From Gemmataceae bacterium (GTDB lineage: Bacteria; Planctomycetota; Planctomycetia; Gemmatales; Gemmataceae), in assembly GCA_901538445.1 (NCBI GenBank), contig LR594584.1:186001-250000 (forward strand): a DNA stretch of 64,000 nt, in the 5' to 3' direction. Made by a program: the position numbers and the translations under genes. Below, in pieces: positions 1-8,138 of the stretch. The notes beneath the pieces are model-generated. The model had not been told where the DNA came from. It did not search any database and saw only the letters and a list, made by a program, of their open reading frames with translations. How positions within the stretch are numbered: the first letter of the stretch is position 1; every line of letters starts with the position of its first letter.

Positions 1-2
1 GC

Positions 3-392
3 CAGGCGAGCTACCTGCGGTGGCGGCCCCAGTTCGTCGTGGTCGAGGAGTTGCTGAACCAGCGGTCGCTGTGCCAGATCCTGCGGCGGAGCACGACGCC
101 GGCGATGGTCGTCCACGGGAAGACGCCGGGCGGGCGGAAGAAGCTCGAGCACGCCCTGGCGGCGATCGTGCTGGCGAGCACGGGCCGTGTGTACCTGCCG
201 GGCGACAACCCGCAGTTCCCGCTCGACGACGTGGTCGCCGAGACGACCCGGTTCACGGGCGACGAGGACCTCGACGCCAACGACGACATCGTCGACACGT
301 TCAGCTACGCTGCCGAGTGCATGCCCATGCTCGGCGGCGGGACGGGTGGCGGAAGGCCGGGAGTGTGGGCACCATCGGGGGTTCGGAGATGA
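3..392 (+). CDS. Phage terminase large subunit, C-terminal end (partial)
   Basis: This is the end of a reading frame that enters from the left edge. The final part reads DANDDIVDTFSYAAECM, which matches the usual end of the nuclease domain of large terminases, where an acidic DDxxDA/T-type motif closes the RNase H-like active site that cuts the DNA concatemer. The preceding stretch (VVVEELLNQRSL, then a glycine- and lysine-rich turn) also fits that fold. The ATPase domain lies outside the window. The stop codon overlaps the start of the next gene (ATGA), so the two are translationally coupled. With only about 130 residues visible, the family assignment is probable rather than certain. Confidence 0.6.
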   Translation, partial: QASYLRWRPQFVVVEELLNQRSLCQILRRSTTPAMVVHGKTPGGRKKLEHALAAIVLASTGRVYLPGDNPQFPLDDVVAETTRFTGDEDLDANDDIVDTFSYAAECMPMLGGGTGGGRPGVWAPSGVRR

Positions 393-634
393 GCCGCGAC
401 GACATCGAGGAGATCACGCCCGACCAGTTCGACGCGTCGTGGGGCGACCGCGGGCAGGTGTACGACGCGAACGGCCGGCGGCTGGAGTACGTCCGCCGGT
501 GGAACCTGCGGACCGGGGAGGTCACGCGGTACGTCCGGGACGAGAAGGGCGGGTTCGCCACCACCCACAACGGCTGGGCGATCGCCACGGTGACGGAGCG
601 GCACCCGGCCCCGCTGACGTTCGTCCCGGCCTAG
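389..634 (+). CDS. Small phage protein, 81 aa, function unknown
   Basis: The start ATG overlaps the terminase stop by ATGA, which supports both the reading frame and co-translation. The protein begins MSRDDIEEITPDQF and is rich in charged residues, with a central stretch (YVRRWNLRTGEVTRYV) that looks like a small beta-sheet. It has no signal peptide, membrane segment or cysteine motif. Its position straight after the terminase would fit a connector or packaging accessory, but nothing in the sequence shows that. It converges on the minus-strand gene ending at 631, with a 4-base overlap of the ends. Confidence 0.6.
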   Translation: MSRDDIEEITPDQFDASWGDRGQVYDANGRRLEYVRRWNLRTGEVTRYVRDEKGGFATTHNGWAIATVTERHPAPLTFVPA

Positions 635-1857
635 GTCACCGCGACCGTCCGGTCGGTCCCCGGCTGGAAGCTCACGTCGGTCGGGCGGCACCGGTTGAAC
701 TTCAGGTTGTACGACCCGCACGCGTGCCGCGGGTCGATCCAGGACCCGCCCGCGTTCAGCTCGACGGTCCCGCCGACCGCGACGCTCCCCGGGGCCTCGG
801 AGAAGTCGAGCGTCGCGCCGACGCCCACCACGGGGCTGTTCCCCGTGGCCCCGGTCGACCGCCACGCGACCGAGCCGGCCAGCACCTTGAGCCCCGCGTT
901 CCCGCACGCCGCGGCCCGGGCCATCGTCCCGGAGCCACTCTCGAGCTGCTGGAGGGTCGTCACCGACGCCTCGCCCCGCCACTGGCAGTTCTTCAGCACC
1001 ACGTCCCCGACCGTCGCGCCCGCCCCCCACCGCACCGCGGCCTGTTCGCCCGTCAGAGTCAGGACTGCCCCCGTTTGGCCGTCGAGCGGGGACACCGCCA
1101 CCCCCGAGGCCAGCACCCCGAGCGTCGAGCCCGCGAACAACCCGGTGACCTCGACGGGCTCGGCGTCGAGCACCGCGGACGCGACCCCGGTGACGGTGTA
1201 CGCCGCGGCCGACCCGGCCGTGCACTTGACCCGCACCGCGCCGGCCTGGTCCTGCCCGTTGGTCTGCAGGAACACCGTCGTGCCCGCGACCTCGAGGTGC
1301 GTCGGGCGGTACTCGGGGTAGCCGACGTCCGAGGTGTCCGGGAGCCCGACCCGGCCCGTGTGCGAGCCCACCCGGCGGACCGTGAACACGTCGGTGTTGC
1401 CGCCGAGGTTCCACAGCACCGGGACCGCGGTGTTGCCGATCACCGCGGTGTCCCCCGTGGTGGGCAGCGCGCCGGTGTCGAAGTTCACCGGGTCGGTCCA
1501 GTCGCTGGGGCTGAGCGGGGCCGTCGTCGTGCTCGAGTTGTACGTCCCGGTGCCCGAGCACGCCAGCGTGAACGGCTTCCCGTCGTCCGGGCCGGTCACC
1601 TTGATCGTCGTGTTCGTGGCCCCGGCCGCGAACGTCAACTCCGTGAACTCCGGGTCGTCGAGCGCGCCGAGCGCGGCCAGGAGGTTGGTGGTGAGGACCG
1701 CGGCCGACGTGTCCACCCCCGTGGCCGCGGTGTAGGTGAACGCCTTCGCGCCGACGGTGGTGATGAAGGTGGTGCCGTTGGCGAAGCTGCCGACGGTGAT
1801 CGTGTCGACCTGAGCCCGCTTCCGCTGCCGCCCGACCCAGTTGACGATCCCAGGCAT
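631..1857 (-). CDS. Virion-like beta-rich protein on the opposite strand, 408 aa
   Basis: The 408-residue product is rich in Thr, Gly, Val and Ala with repeated short beta-strand-like stretches (for example TFITTVGAKAFTYTAATG and VLTLTGEQAAVRWGAGATVG). This is the composition of phage spike, decoration or beta-helix proteins. There is no signal peptide or membrane segment. It lies on the minus strand inside a head-gene block otherwise read on the plus strand, and is divergent from the protease/scaffold gene at 1907. A receptor-binding or head-surface role is possible, but I do not recognise a named family. The ATG at 1857 begins MPGIVNWVG. Confidence 0.6.
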   Translation of the reverse strand: MPGIVNWVGRQRKRAQVDTITVGSFANGTTFITTVGAKAFTYTAATGVDTSAAVLTTNLLAALGALDDPEFTELTFAAGATNTTIKVTGPDDGKPFTLACSGTGTYNSSTTTAPLSPSDWTDPVNFDTGALPTTGDTAVIGNTAVPVLWNLGGNTDVFTVRRVGSHTGRVGLPDTSDVGYPEYRPTHLEVAGTTVFLQTNGQDQAGAVRVKCTAGSAAAYTVTGVASAVLDAEPVEVTGLFAGSTLGVLASGVAVSPLDGQTGAVLTLTGEQAAVRWGAGATVGDVVLKNCQWRGEASVTTLQQLESGSGTMARAAACGNAGLKVLAGSVAWRSTGATGNSPVVGVGATLDFSEAPGSVAVGGTVELNAGGSWIDPRHACGSYNLKFNRCRPTDVSFQPGTDRTVAVT

Positions 1858-1887
1858 GTCCGGCCCCCGTGAGGTGTGAGCCGAATG

Positions 1888-1906
1888 TAGCCGCTACGCT
1901 CGCCCC
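1888..1906 (+). promoter_or_regulatory. Leaderless-type promoter box before the protease/scaffold gene
   Basis: TAGCCGCTACGCT ends in a -10-like TACGCT at 1895-1900, and the ATG follows after only six bases (CGCCCC). No Shine-Dalgarno sequence fits in between. The same TAGCCGCTAC block recurs before the gene at 18522, with the same spacing. Transcription probably starts at or next to the start codon. Confidence 0.45.
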
Positions 1907-3055
1907 ATGCCGAGCGTGTGGAAAGAGGTCCTGTTGCCGGGCCGCCAGCAGACCGCCGACGGGGAGTGGTTCACCATCTCCCGCCGGAAGGTCCTGCAGG
2001 CGTACCGCAACGCGCGGCTGATGCTCAGCCGCGGGGTGCCGATCCCCGCCGTGTGGGAGCACGTCGACGTCGAGGCCGGCGACACCGACGCGTGGAAGGC
2101 CCGGTACGCCAAGTACACGTTCGCCCACATCGACGACGCCCGGATCAACGCCCGCGGCGGCCTCGACCTCCGCCACGACGTACCCGACCCGCGGGACGTC
2201 GCCCAGCTCGCGAAGACGAAGTACGTGTCGCCGAAAGTGTACCCCTCATACTCGGACTCTCGCGGCGGCCAGTACCACGGGACCACGATCGCCCACGTCG
2301 CGGCGACCCCGACCCCGGTCCAGTTCTGGCAGCGGCCGTTCGAACTGTCCCAGCGTGGGGCGCTGTACCTGAGTTACCTGCCAGAGGGCTCACCCGTGGC
2401 CGACGAGAACGACGACAAGACCAAGGGCGGGGACAAGGGCGGCACCGCCGCCGCGGGGGCCGAGCTCAACGAGCTGATCGAGGCGCTCCGGGCCAAGGGG
2501 CTCACCATCAGCGACCGCGTGTCCACGATCCCCGAGCTGCTCATCGCCATCGAGTCCAGCGGCGGCCTCGCGGACGGCGTCGACGACGACCTGGACGACG
2601 ACCTCGGCACCCCGCCCGACGGGACCGCGCCCGCCGGCGGCGCGCCGGTGCTCATGAGCACGACCGACCGCAACCCGCAGGCGAAGGCCCAGGCCCTGAG
2701 CTGGGCGCGCACGGAGCGGGCCGACATGAAGGCGCGCGTCCGCGGCCTGTTTCAGAGCGGCCGCGTCGACGGCCCGACGGCCCGCCAGCTTCTCCGCCAG
2801 GCCGGCGCGGTCGAAATGAGCTTCACCCGCGAGGGGGCGGCCGTGTGCCCGCTCCTGAACAAGCTCGCCGAGTACGAGAAGCGCGAGCCGAGCGCCGCGT
2901 GGCAGGCGACCGGGCTCCGCGACGGGCGCGAACTGTCCGCGACCCGCACGGTCGACCGGCCCAAGGACCTGAACGCCGACGGCCAGGCCGAGGCCGCGGC
3001 CGACGCCGAGGCCCGCGTCCGCCGGCTCACCGGCCAGCCCGCCCCGACGAAGTAA
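1907..3055 (+). CDS. Capsid maturation protease / scaffold-like protein (Mu I-like)
   Basis: The 382-residue protein has an N-terminal domain (about 1-170) resembling Mu I-type prohead proteins: YVSPKVYPSYSDS is followed by HVAATPTPVQFW, similar to the region around the protease core of that group. Residues about 170-260 are acidic and Ala/Gly-rich (KTKGGDKGGTAA, then DDDLDDDLG), as expected of a scaffold tail. The last 100 residues are helical and charged. It lies upstream of decoration and major capsid genes, the normal place for a prohead protease/scaffold. The catalytic residues cannot be fixed by eye, so the enzymatic role is inferred from family resemblance and position. Confidence 0.5.
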   Translation: MPSVWKEVLLPGRQQTADGEWFTISRRKVLQAYRNARLMLSRGVPIPAVWEHVDVEAGDTDAWKARYAKYTFAHIDDARINARGGLDLRHDVPDPRDVAQLAKTKYVSPKVYPSYSDSRGGQYHGTTIAHVAATPTPVQFWQRPFELSQRGALYLSYLPEGSPVADENDDKTKGGDKGGTAAAGAELNELIEALRAKGLTISDRVSTIPELLIAIESSGGLADGVDDDLDDDLGTPPDGTAPAGGAPVLMSTTDRNPQAKAQALSWARTERADMKARVRGLFQSGRVDGPTARQLLRQAGAVEMSFTREGAAVCPLLNKLAEYEKREPSAAWQATGLRDGRELSATRTVDRPKDLNADGQAEAAADAEARVRRLTGQPAPTK

Positions 3056-3123
3056 CGCCCCCGGGTGCGGGCCCCCCGCACCGCCCTCGTACGATCCCGA
3101 CACCCCGGTCCCGGAGAGAGCCC

Positions 3124-3816
3124 GTGAGCATCAGCCCCAACTTCGGCCGCCCGGGCGTCAGCGCGGCCCGCACCGCCCAGATCCTGACCGTCTGCCGGTC
3201 CGTCGCGCGGAGCGTGTTCTACCCGCACGGCGGGATCATCGACGGGGCGAGCCGCGACTACGGGAACAGCGACAACCTGTACCTGCTCCGCCCCGGCCTC
3301 CCGATGGGCCGGGTGACCAGCTCCAAGAAGTGGAAGCCGTCGGTCGTCGCCGTGACCCAGGGCGCGTACACGTCGGGCGGCACCAGCCTCACCCTCACCG
3401 CGGCCGGGGCGACCGAGCTGGTCCGCCGCGTGGGCGCGTCCGGCACGTTCACCCTGAAGAGCGCCGCGACCGCCGGCGGCACGCTCACGAGCGACACCGT
3501 CACCTACTCCGCGGTCAACACCGGGACCGGCGTGGTGACCATCACCAACATCGGCGCGAACCGGATCACCGGGTCGATCGTGACCGCGGCCGACGGGTCC
3601 GAGGTGCCGCTGACCGTGATCCCCGACGGGTATGGGATCGAGGTGCCGACGAGCGGGGCCGACGTCGACTTCCCGCACATCCTCACCGGGGCGGACCTCG
3701 ACGTGGCCCGGATCATCGACTACCCCGCCGACGCCACGCTCAAGACCTGGCTCAAGACCGCCATGCGGTCCGCCGGCGGCGTGTGGACGTTCTCGGACGA
3801 CTGGGCCGCCGCGTAA
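3124..3816 (+). CDS. Head decoration protein candidate, 230 aa
   Basis: Translation starts at GTG 3124 after a purine-rich GGAGAGAG at a good distance. The 230-residue product has a conserved-looking opening (PNFGRPGVSAARTAQI), a middle with LRPGLPMGRVTSSKKW, and a Thr/Gly-rich beta-sheet insert (about 80-170). The pattern 'gmpmGRvt..kkw' resembles lambda-D-type decoration proteins, in which a capped beta fold binds the capsid three-fold axes. Position directly before the major capsid protein supports this. The beta-rich insert might be an extra surface domain. No other function suggests itself. Confidence 0.55.
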   Translation: MSISPNFGRPGVSAARTAQILTVCRSVARSVFYPHGGIIDGASRDYGNSDNLYLLRPGLPMGRVTSSKKWKPSVVAVTQGAYTSGGTSLTLTAAGATELVRRVGASGTFTLKSAATAGGTLTSDTVTYSAVNTGTGVVTITNIGANRITGSIVTAADGSEVPLTVIPDGYGIEVPTSGADVDFPHILTGADLDVARIIDYPADATLKTWLKTAMRSAGGVWTFSDDWAAA

Positions 3817-3876
3817 CGACCACCGCCGCCGGGCGAGCCGGCACCAACCACCCCCGCCCCCTGACCGGAGCCGGAC

Positions 3877-4971
3877 ATGCCTTACGGCCTGCAAGACCTC
3901 CTGAGCTACGTCCCGCTCACCAAGCCGATCCAGACGGTGCGGTCCGGGATCCCCCGCGTCCTGCCCGAGCAGCTCTGGACCCTCACCGAGCGGGTCCCCG
4001 GCGACCGGGCCAAGGTGGTCGAGTACGCCGGCACCCGGAAGCTCGCCCGCATCGCCCCCTACGGGAGCCCGCCGCGGCAGGCCGAGCACCTCCCCGTGTC
4101 GGACCGGTCGCTCGTGCTCATGCACTCGATCGAGGAGCTGGCGTTCCGGGACGAGCTGTTCCGCATCCTGCGGCAGTGGGACAGCTACGCCCCGATGCAG
4201 GACTGGTGCAAGGACGAGATCACCCGCCAGGCCGTCGAGTACAAGACGCGGTTCGAGAACCTCCGGACCGCCGCGGTCCAGGGGGTCCTCGCCAACTCCG
4301 GCCTCCTGTGGTTCGACGGCGAGGGCAACATGCTCCCCTCGTCGAGCGGCGCGGCCACGGTCATCGACCAGCTCGTGCCGGCCAACAACAAGAACCAGCT
4401 CAACGGCCTCATCGCCGCGAGCTGGGCGCTGGCGGGCACCGACATCGTGGCCCAGATCAACGCCCTGAAGACCCGCGCGGTTCAGACCACCGGCCGGCCG
4501 CTCCGGTACGCGTTCTACGGGGCGAACATCACCGGGTACTTCAACGGCAACACCAGCATCCAGAACTACTGGTGGCGGAACAAGCAGCTCAGCGACTCGT
4601 ACCTCAACACCGGCCTCGCCCCACGGGAGATGCTCGAGCTCATCTGGATCCCGGTGCAGACCGGGTTCTACGAGGACGCGAGCGGGGCCGTGGTGAGCCA
4701 GTTCCCGGCCGACCAGGTCACGTTCGCGCCGGAGATCACCGCCGAGACCTACGCCCTGTACGAGGGGTCGATCAACGTCCCCACCAGCTTCGGGGCGAGC
4801 GGCCCGGACGCTGTCGCCGTGCTCAAGAGCGGGATCACCGAGGCGTACGGCATGTTCCGGTACGCCTACATGAAGATCAACCCGGTCCAGATCCTGGACG
4901 TCGCCGGCGACACGTTCCTCCCGCGGCTCAAGAACCCGCACGAGTGGTACTTCGCCGACGTCACCCCGTGA
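3877..4971 (+). CDS. Major capsid protein (phage capsid E-like)
   Basis: The 364-residue protein looks like the lambda gpE-type major capsid family (Phage_cap_E). It has an N-terminal arm with VLPEQLWTLTERVPGD, the central segment ITRQAVEYKTRFENLRTAAVQG, and a C-terminal half ending in APREMLELIWIPVQTGFYED and a final NPHEWYFADVTP. Length and position after decoration and scaffold genes fit the family. It should form the icosahedral shell in many copies. The start ATG at 3877 opens MPYGLQDLLSYVPLT, and the upstream 60 bases are a short untranslated gap with a GGAG-like sequence (ACCGGAGCC). Confidence is fairly high from both sequence and synteny. Confidence 0.72.
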   Translation: MPYGLQDLLSYVPLTKPIQTVRSGIPRVLPEQLWTLTERVPGDRAKVVEYAGTRKLARIAPYGSPPRQAEHLPVSDRSLVLMHSIEELAFRDELFRILRQWDSYAPMQDWCKDEITRQAVEYKTRFENLRTAAVQGVLANSGLLWFDGEGNMLPSSSGAATVIDQLVPANNKNQLNGLIAASWALAGTDIVAQINALKTRAVQTTGRPLRYAFYGANITGYFNGNTSIQNYWWRNKQLSDSYLNTGLAPREMLELIWIPVQTGFYEDASGAVVSQFPADQVTFAPEITAETYALYEGSINVPTSFGASGPDAVAVLKSGITEAYGMFRYAYMKINPVQILDVAGDTFLPRLKNPHEWYFADVTP

Positions 4972-5027
4972 CCCGAGGCGGGCCGCCCGCCCGACCCCGA
5001 CCCCGAGCCGCTTCGGAGGAGCTCCCC

Positions 5028-5570
5028 GTGTCCGACAAGCACCACACCCCCGGCGTGAAGCCGGCCGCGACGAAGGCCGCCGAGGCCCCGGCCGTCGGCC
5101 CCAGGCCGGCCGCCCCGGCCAGGCCCCCGGAGCCGCCGAAGGCAGCCGACGCCCCGGCCGATCCGGACGCGGCGAAGACCGGCGACCAGCCCGACCGCAC
5201 GGCCGCCGGGAAGGCCGACGCGGCCACCGTCGAGCCGCCGGCCGACGACGCCCCGGCCCAGCCGTGCCGGTACGCGGCCGACGTGCTGGTCAAGCTCGGC
5301 GAGACCGGGACCGGGGCGGACAAACTCGCGTGCGTCCGGAAGGCGATGAGGGCCCACTACGACGACGTGCGGCACGCCCACTTCGCGCCGGATGACCCGA
5401 AGCGGCACCTGGACGCCAAGGGGGCCGTCGCGGCGCTCGAGGCCGCCGGGTTCGGCGAGGTGACCGTCCGCAAAGCCCGGTGCATCGCCGAGCTGGGCCG
5501 GTACGTGCCCGCGGCGGTCGGCGCGGTCGAGGCCCACGACGACACGCCGATGCCGCCGCCGGCGAAGTGA
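5028..5570 (+). CDS. Ala/Pro-rich head protein, 180 aa, unknown
   Basis: The GTG start at 5028 is preceded by a strong Shine-Dalgarno sequence (CGGAGGAGCT). The first 75 residues are a low-complexity Ala/Pro/Asp/Lys segment, probably disordered. Residues about 80-165 form a compact domain with VRKAMRAHYDDVRHAHF and AAVAALEAAGFGEV-like helices. It lies between the capsid and connector genes, so a head-completion or capsid-accessory role is likely, but no family is recognised. The disordered N-terminus has the same amino-acid bias as other GC-rich phage proteins here and should not be over-read. Confidence 0.55.
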   Translation: MSDKHHTPGVKPAATKAAEAPAVGPRPAAPARPPEPPKAADAPADPDAAKTGDQPDRTAAGKADAATVEPPADDAPAQPCRYAADVLVKLGETGTGADKLACVRKAMRAHYDDVRHAHFAPDDPKRHLDAKGAVAALEAAGFGEVTVRKARCIAELGRYVPAAVGAVEAHDDTPMPPPAK

Positions 5571-5634
5571 CGCGAGCGAACGACCCCCGGCCCGAACCGG
5601 CCGCCGCACCCGCGGCGGCCGTCTTTGTTCCGGG

Positions 5635-5647
5635 TACGCTCGCGGGC
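5635..5647 (+). promoter_or_regulatory. Leaderless-type -10 box before the connector gene
   Basis: TACGCT at 5635-5640 lies seven bases before the ATG at 5648, with CGCGGGC in between and no Shine-Dalgarno sequence. It matches the arrangement at 1888 and 18503. Confidence 0.4.
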
Positions 5648-6121
5648 ATGGCGGACTACTCCTCCGACACCGAGATGCAGAACCTCGCCGGCCAGGTCGC
5701 CGTGGACCTGCGGACCGACGACGCGGTCACCGCCACGCTGCTCCAGGCCGCGATCGACTACGCCGGGGGCGAGGTCGAGTTCTACTGCCAGGGCCGGTTC
5801 AGCCTGCTCGACACGGTGCAGTACGCGCGCAACGCCGCGACCGCGTTCGCCCTCGAGTGGCTGTGCATGCGGCGGTTCAACGCCGTCGTCGAGCCGCTGA
5901 CCAAGATGTGCGACCGGTACCGCGAGCAGCTCACCAAGGTCGCCGAGGGCAAGTTCACCATCCCCGGCGCGGCCCGGTCCCGCCGCCAGGTGACCGTCAC
6001 GAACCAGGTGGTCGACCTGCGGCGGTTCAACAACCAGGTCCGCACCGACCGGAGCCGGAGCACCGGCGTGGCCAAGGGGTACGTGCGGCCGGTCGACTAC
6101 AACGCCCCGGACGAGAGGTAG
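5648..6121 (+). CDS. Head-tail connector, Mu gp36 / DUF1320-like
   Basis: The 157-residue product has the helical layout of the gp36-type connector family: MADYSSDTEMQNLAG, then LLQAAIDYAGGEVEFYC and YARNAATAFALEWLCM. These correspond to the 'leaAi.dAsaeIdsYl' and following helix of the family. Such proteins form a ring between portal and tail. It follows the capsid block and precedes other small connector genes, as in Mu-like phages. There is no Shine-Dalgarno sequence before the ATG, and a -10-like box sits seven bases upstream. The match is by eye and moderate. Confidence 0.5.
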   Translation: MADYSSDTEMQNLAGQVAVDLRTDDAVTATLLQAAIDYAGGEVEFYCQGRFSLLDTVQYARNAATAFALEWLCMRRFNAVVEPLTKMCDRYREQLTKVAEGKFTIPGAARSRRQVTVTNQVVDLRRFNNQVRTDRSRSTGVAKGYVRPVDYNAPDER

Positions 6122-6124
6122 CCC

Positions 6125-6697
6125 ATGAGCGCCAGGGCGCTACTGCGAGCGGTCGAGGCGCGGCTCCGCAGCGCCGCGGTCCTGAACGACCAGCCGGCCC
6201 AGCCGGTGGGCCGCGTGTGCGCCGCCCGCGACGACGGCAGGCCGCCCCAGAACATGGGCCAGTGGTTCTACAGCGTCCACCACGCACGGGCCGAGGCCGG
6301 GACCGACGGCGACGTGGTGGACGTGGTGGACCTGTACCACGCGGTGACGGTGACCATCACCGCCCGGAAGGCGTACGCCCCCGACGACCGCAAGGGGCAG
6401 GTGCTGGTGACCGCCGGCGACGTGATCGACCGGGCCGAGGCGCTGGCCGCCCCCGGGGTCGTCCACGGGAACTATGTGGACGTGATGAACGCGGCCAACG
6501 CGCTGATCCCGGGCACCGCCGAGTACGACGCGATCCACGGGGGCGGGGTCACGACCAACGGGTTCGTCGAGCCGCTGTGGCTCCTCGGGTACGGGCCGTG
6601 CGAGGAGAAGCCCGCGAGTTGGGTCGGGTCCCGGGACGCGGCCGAGGTGCTGGCGATCGCCGTCCGGTTCGGGAAGGCCCGCCGGCTCCAGGTGTGA
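6125..6697 (+). CDS. Head-tail completion / tail terminator candidate, 190 aa
   Basis: This gene starts three bases after the gp36-like stop (tag-ccc-ATG) and so is probably translated from the same message. The 190-residue product begins with a helix (MSARALLRAVEARLRSA) followed by beta-rich stretches (DLYHAVTVTITARKAYAPDD), the usual order in tail-terminator or gp37-like proteins, which begin with a helix then a sheet and cap the tail tube. The position between the connector and the tube candidate agrees. No specific motif proves it, and the name is therefore tentative. Confidence 0.4.
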   Translation: MSARALLRAVEARLRSAAVLNDQPAQPVGRVCAARDDGRPPQNMGQWFYSVHHARAEAGTDGDVVDVVDLYHAVTVTITARKAYAPDDRKGQVLVTAGDVIDRAEALAAPGVVHGNYVDVMNAANALIPGTAEYDAIHGGGVTTNGFVEPLWLLGYGPCEEKPASWVGSRDAAEVLAIAVRFGKARRLQV

Positions 6698-6704
6698 GGA
6701 CGAC

Positions 6705-7037
6705 ATGGCCGCGAAGCTGTTCCGGTGCACGAGCTGCGAGGACCCGGTCACCCGCCGCCCCGGCGTCGAGTTCGAGGCCGCCGGCCCGACGTGCCCGGCG
6801 TGCGGGGACGCCGCGGTCGAGCTGGAGACGATCCACTTCGACCCGCCGAGCGGCCGCCCCGGCAAGGGCCTGAACCGCGCGGCGTGCGACCCGGCCCTGC
6901 GGATCGGGCGGCCCCGCCTGGTCATGAGCGGGCTTGTGGCCGCGGTCACCTGCCGGGCGTGCAAGGCCACCGAAGTCTGGAAGCACAACGCCGGCGTCCA
7001 GGGCGTGCCGGTCGTCACCACCGAACCGGGGGGCTAA
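6705..7037 (+). CDS. Zinc-ribbon-like small phage protein, 110 aa
   Basis: Three CxxC pairs are visible: CTSC near residue 8, CPAC near residue 31 and CRAC near residue 84. The first two or the last two could bind zinc as a ribbon. The rest is basic and polar, without a membrane segment. GAGGACGAC before the ATG gives a plausible ribosome site. It lies between the completion protein and the tail-tube candidate. It could be a nucleic-acid or protein binding factor. I do not recognise a named family. Confidence 0.5.
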   Translation: MAAKLFRCTSCEDPVTRRPGVEFEAAGPTCPACGDAAVELETIHFDPPSGRPGKGLNRAACDPALRIGRPRLVMSGLVAAVTCRACKATEVWKHNAGVQGVPVVTTEPGG

Positions 7038-7038
7038 C

Positions 7039-7536
7039 GTGGCGCTCGACACATTCGTAGCGGGCAGCGCGACCGGCGCGCTGGCGTCCGTGGCGCTCGG
7101 CCTGATGAAGGACGGGTACAAGATCCAGACCGTCACCAAGGCCCAGGCGATCGACGAGACGGACGGGTTCGCCCAGACCACACTCGACTTCATCTACCGG
7201 GGCCAGGACGCGTTCGTCGCGTTCCAGTGCCGCGCGTGGAAGGCCGGGCCGAAGCTGGCGATCGTGCCGTGGACCGGCGTGCTCGGGAAGATCAGCAGCG
7301 CCGCGGTGCCGGTGAGCTCCCTGGCCAGTGCGGTGGCCCGGACCCTCGTGCTGACCGCCACGGCGAACACCCCGGCGGCCCTGGACCCGGCGACCCTCAC
7401 GGCCCCCGGGTCGATCCTCGTGCCCGGGTTCCAGGCCGAGTGGGCGCTCGACTCGCGGCTGCGGGAGGTGCCCGTGCGGCTCCAGCTGCTCCCGTACGTC
7501 AGCGGCTCGGACCTGTGGCACTTCGCCCTGACGTGA
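7039..7536 (+). CDS. Major tail (tube) protein candidate, 165 aa
   Basis: The GTG at 7039 starts directly after the stop of the zinc-ribbon gene. The 165-residue product is beta-rich, with VTKAQAIDETDGFAQTTLDF, then AFVAFQCRAWKAG and a C-terminal VPVRLQLLPYVSG. The arrangement of two short sheets and an Asp-rich loop is what small tail-tube monomers look like. Its place just before the tail assembly chaperone and tape measure is the normal place for the tube gene in siphophages and myophages. This is inference from order and composition, not from a recognised motif. Confidence 0.45.
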   Translation: MALDTFVAGSATGALASVALGLMKDGYKIQTVTKAQAIDETDGFAQTTLDFIYRGQDAFVAFQCRAWKAGPKLAIVPWTGVLGKISSAAVPVSSLASAVARTLVLTATANTPAALDPATLTAPGSILVPGFQAEWALDSRLREVPVRLQLLPYVSGSDLWHFALT

Positions 7537-7540
7537 CGCC

Positions 7541-8106
7541 TCACCCGCCCCGCGCGGCCTGCTGCTCCATCCGCCAGGCGAGCCGGGCCGCGTAGGCCTT
7601 GCTCGCCTGCTCCTCGCTCCCCGTCGCCGCGAGCACCACGTCGTACACCCGGGCGTCCGGCACGTTCCCGCGGGCGAGCTCCTCCTCGGCCCGCAGCACC
7701 GGCATGCTGACCTCCAGCGCCAGCTTCTCGGCGAGGCTCAGGCCGCCGACGGGGAACCCGTAGAACCGGGCGAGTCGGGCCTCGGCGACCCCGGACCGGC
7801 CAGTTTTTTTTTGAGGTCGGCCATGCGGTCGCTGACCGCCTTGGCGACCACGTACCCGTCCCAGCCGGTCAGCCGCGGGCACCCGTTCCGCTCGAGCCAC
7901 TCGCACCACGCCGCGTCCAGGGCCGGCACGTCGTCCCCGTGCTGGTCGAGGCACGCCGCGTAGGCGTGGTACGCGCGGTAGACGTCGATCCGGATTGTGG
8001 ACGGCCCCGCCCCGGAGGTGAGTTCGAGCACCATCACGCCGTCGTTCGCGTCGATCTTGACCGGGTCCATCGTCGGTTGCTCCAGGGCCTTGGGTGGTGC
8101 GGGCAT
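7541..8106 (-). CDS. Tail assembly chaperone, long frameshift product (gpGT-like)
   Basis: The short gene 7738-8106 and a second frame ending at 7541 join through a run of nine A on the coding strand (plus positions 7804-7812). A -1 slip changes DLKKKLAG into KKTGRSGVAEARLARFYG and continues to the stop at 7541, giving about 188 residues. This is the arrangement of lambda G/GT, in which the long form binds the tape measure during tail assembly. The appended part (ARLARFYGFPVGGLS, then helices) resembles gpT-type domains. The gene is on the strand opposite to its tube and tape-measure neighbours, which is unusual and demands its own promoter. Confidence 0.65.
7738..8106 (-). CDS. Tail assembly chaperone, short product (gpG-like)
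   Basis: Reading without frameshifting gives about 122 residues starting MPAPPKALEQPTMDPVKI (an in-frame GTG at 8118 could add four). The core IRIDVYRAYHAYAAC and LDAAWCEWLERNGCPRL is helical, as in small tail chaperones. After the slippery A run the frame continues only into a Pro/Ser/Gly-rich tail (PGSPRPDSPGSTGSPSAA) and stops. It should be made in excess over the long form. The start is not firm: GAGGAGG lies about 11 bases before the GTG at 8118, and little precedes the ATG at 8106. Confidence 0.6.
   Translation of the reverse strand: MPAPPKALEQPTMDPVKIDANDGVMVLELTSGAGPSTIRIDVYRAYHAYAACLDQHGDDVPALDAAWCEWLERNGCPRLTGWDGYVVAKAVSDRMADLKKKLAGPGSPRPDSPGSTGSPSAA
7804..7812 (-). promoter_or_regulatory. 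Programmed -1 ribosomal frameshift site
   Basis: On the minus strand CTC is followed by nine A and then CTG GCC. It contains the A AAA AAA heptamer in the right phase for a -1 slip. Both frames are open up to this point and the downstream frame is protein-like only after the slip. A GC-rich stretch just downstream could form the stimulating structure. Confidence 0.65.
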
Positions 8107-8126
8107 GGTACCCCGCACGTTCGGGG

Positions 8127-8138
8127 TATCCTCCTCGC
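8127..8138 (+). promoter_or_regulatory. Leaderless-type -10 box before the tape-measure gene
   Basis: TATCCT at 8127-8132 is six bases before the ATG at 8139 (CCTCGC between). The box overlaps an inverted repeat (TACCCCG ... CGGGGTA, 8108-8128) in the gap between this gene and the divergent chaperone gene. Confidence 0.4.

Noticed and set aside
187..1872. Long open frames overlapping the first genes on both strands
   Set aside because: They are Arg/Pro/Ala-rich shadow frames caused by high GC, without domains, and conflict with better-supported genes.
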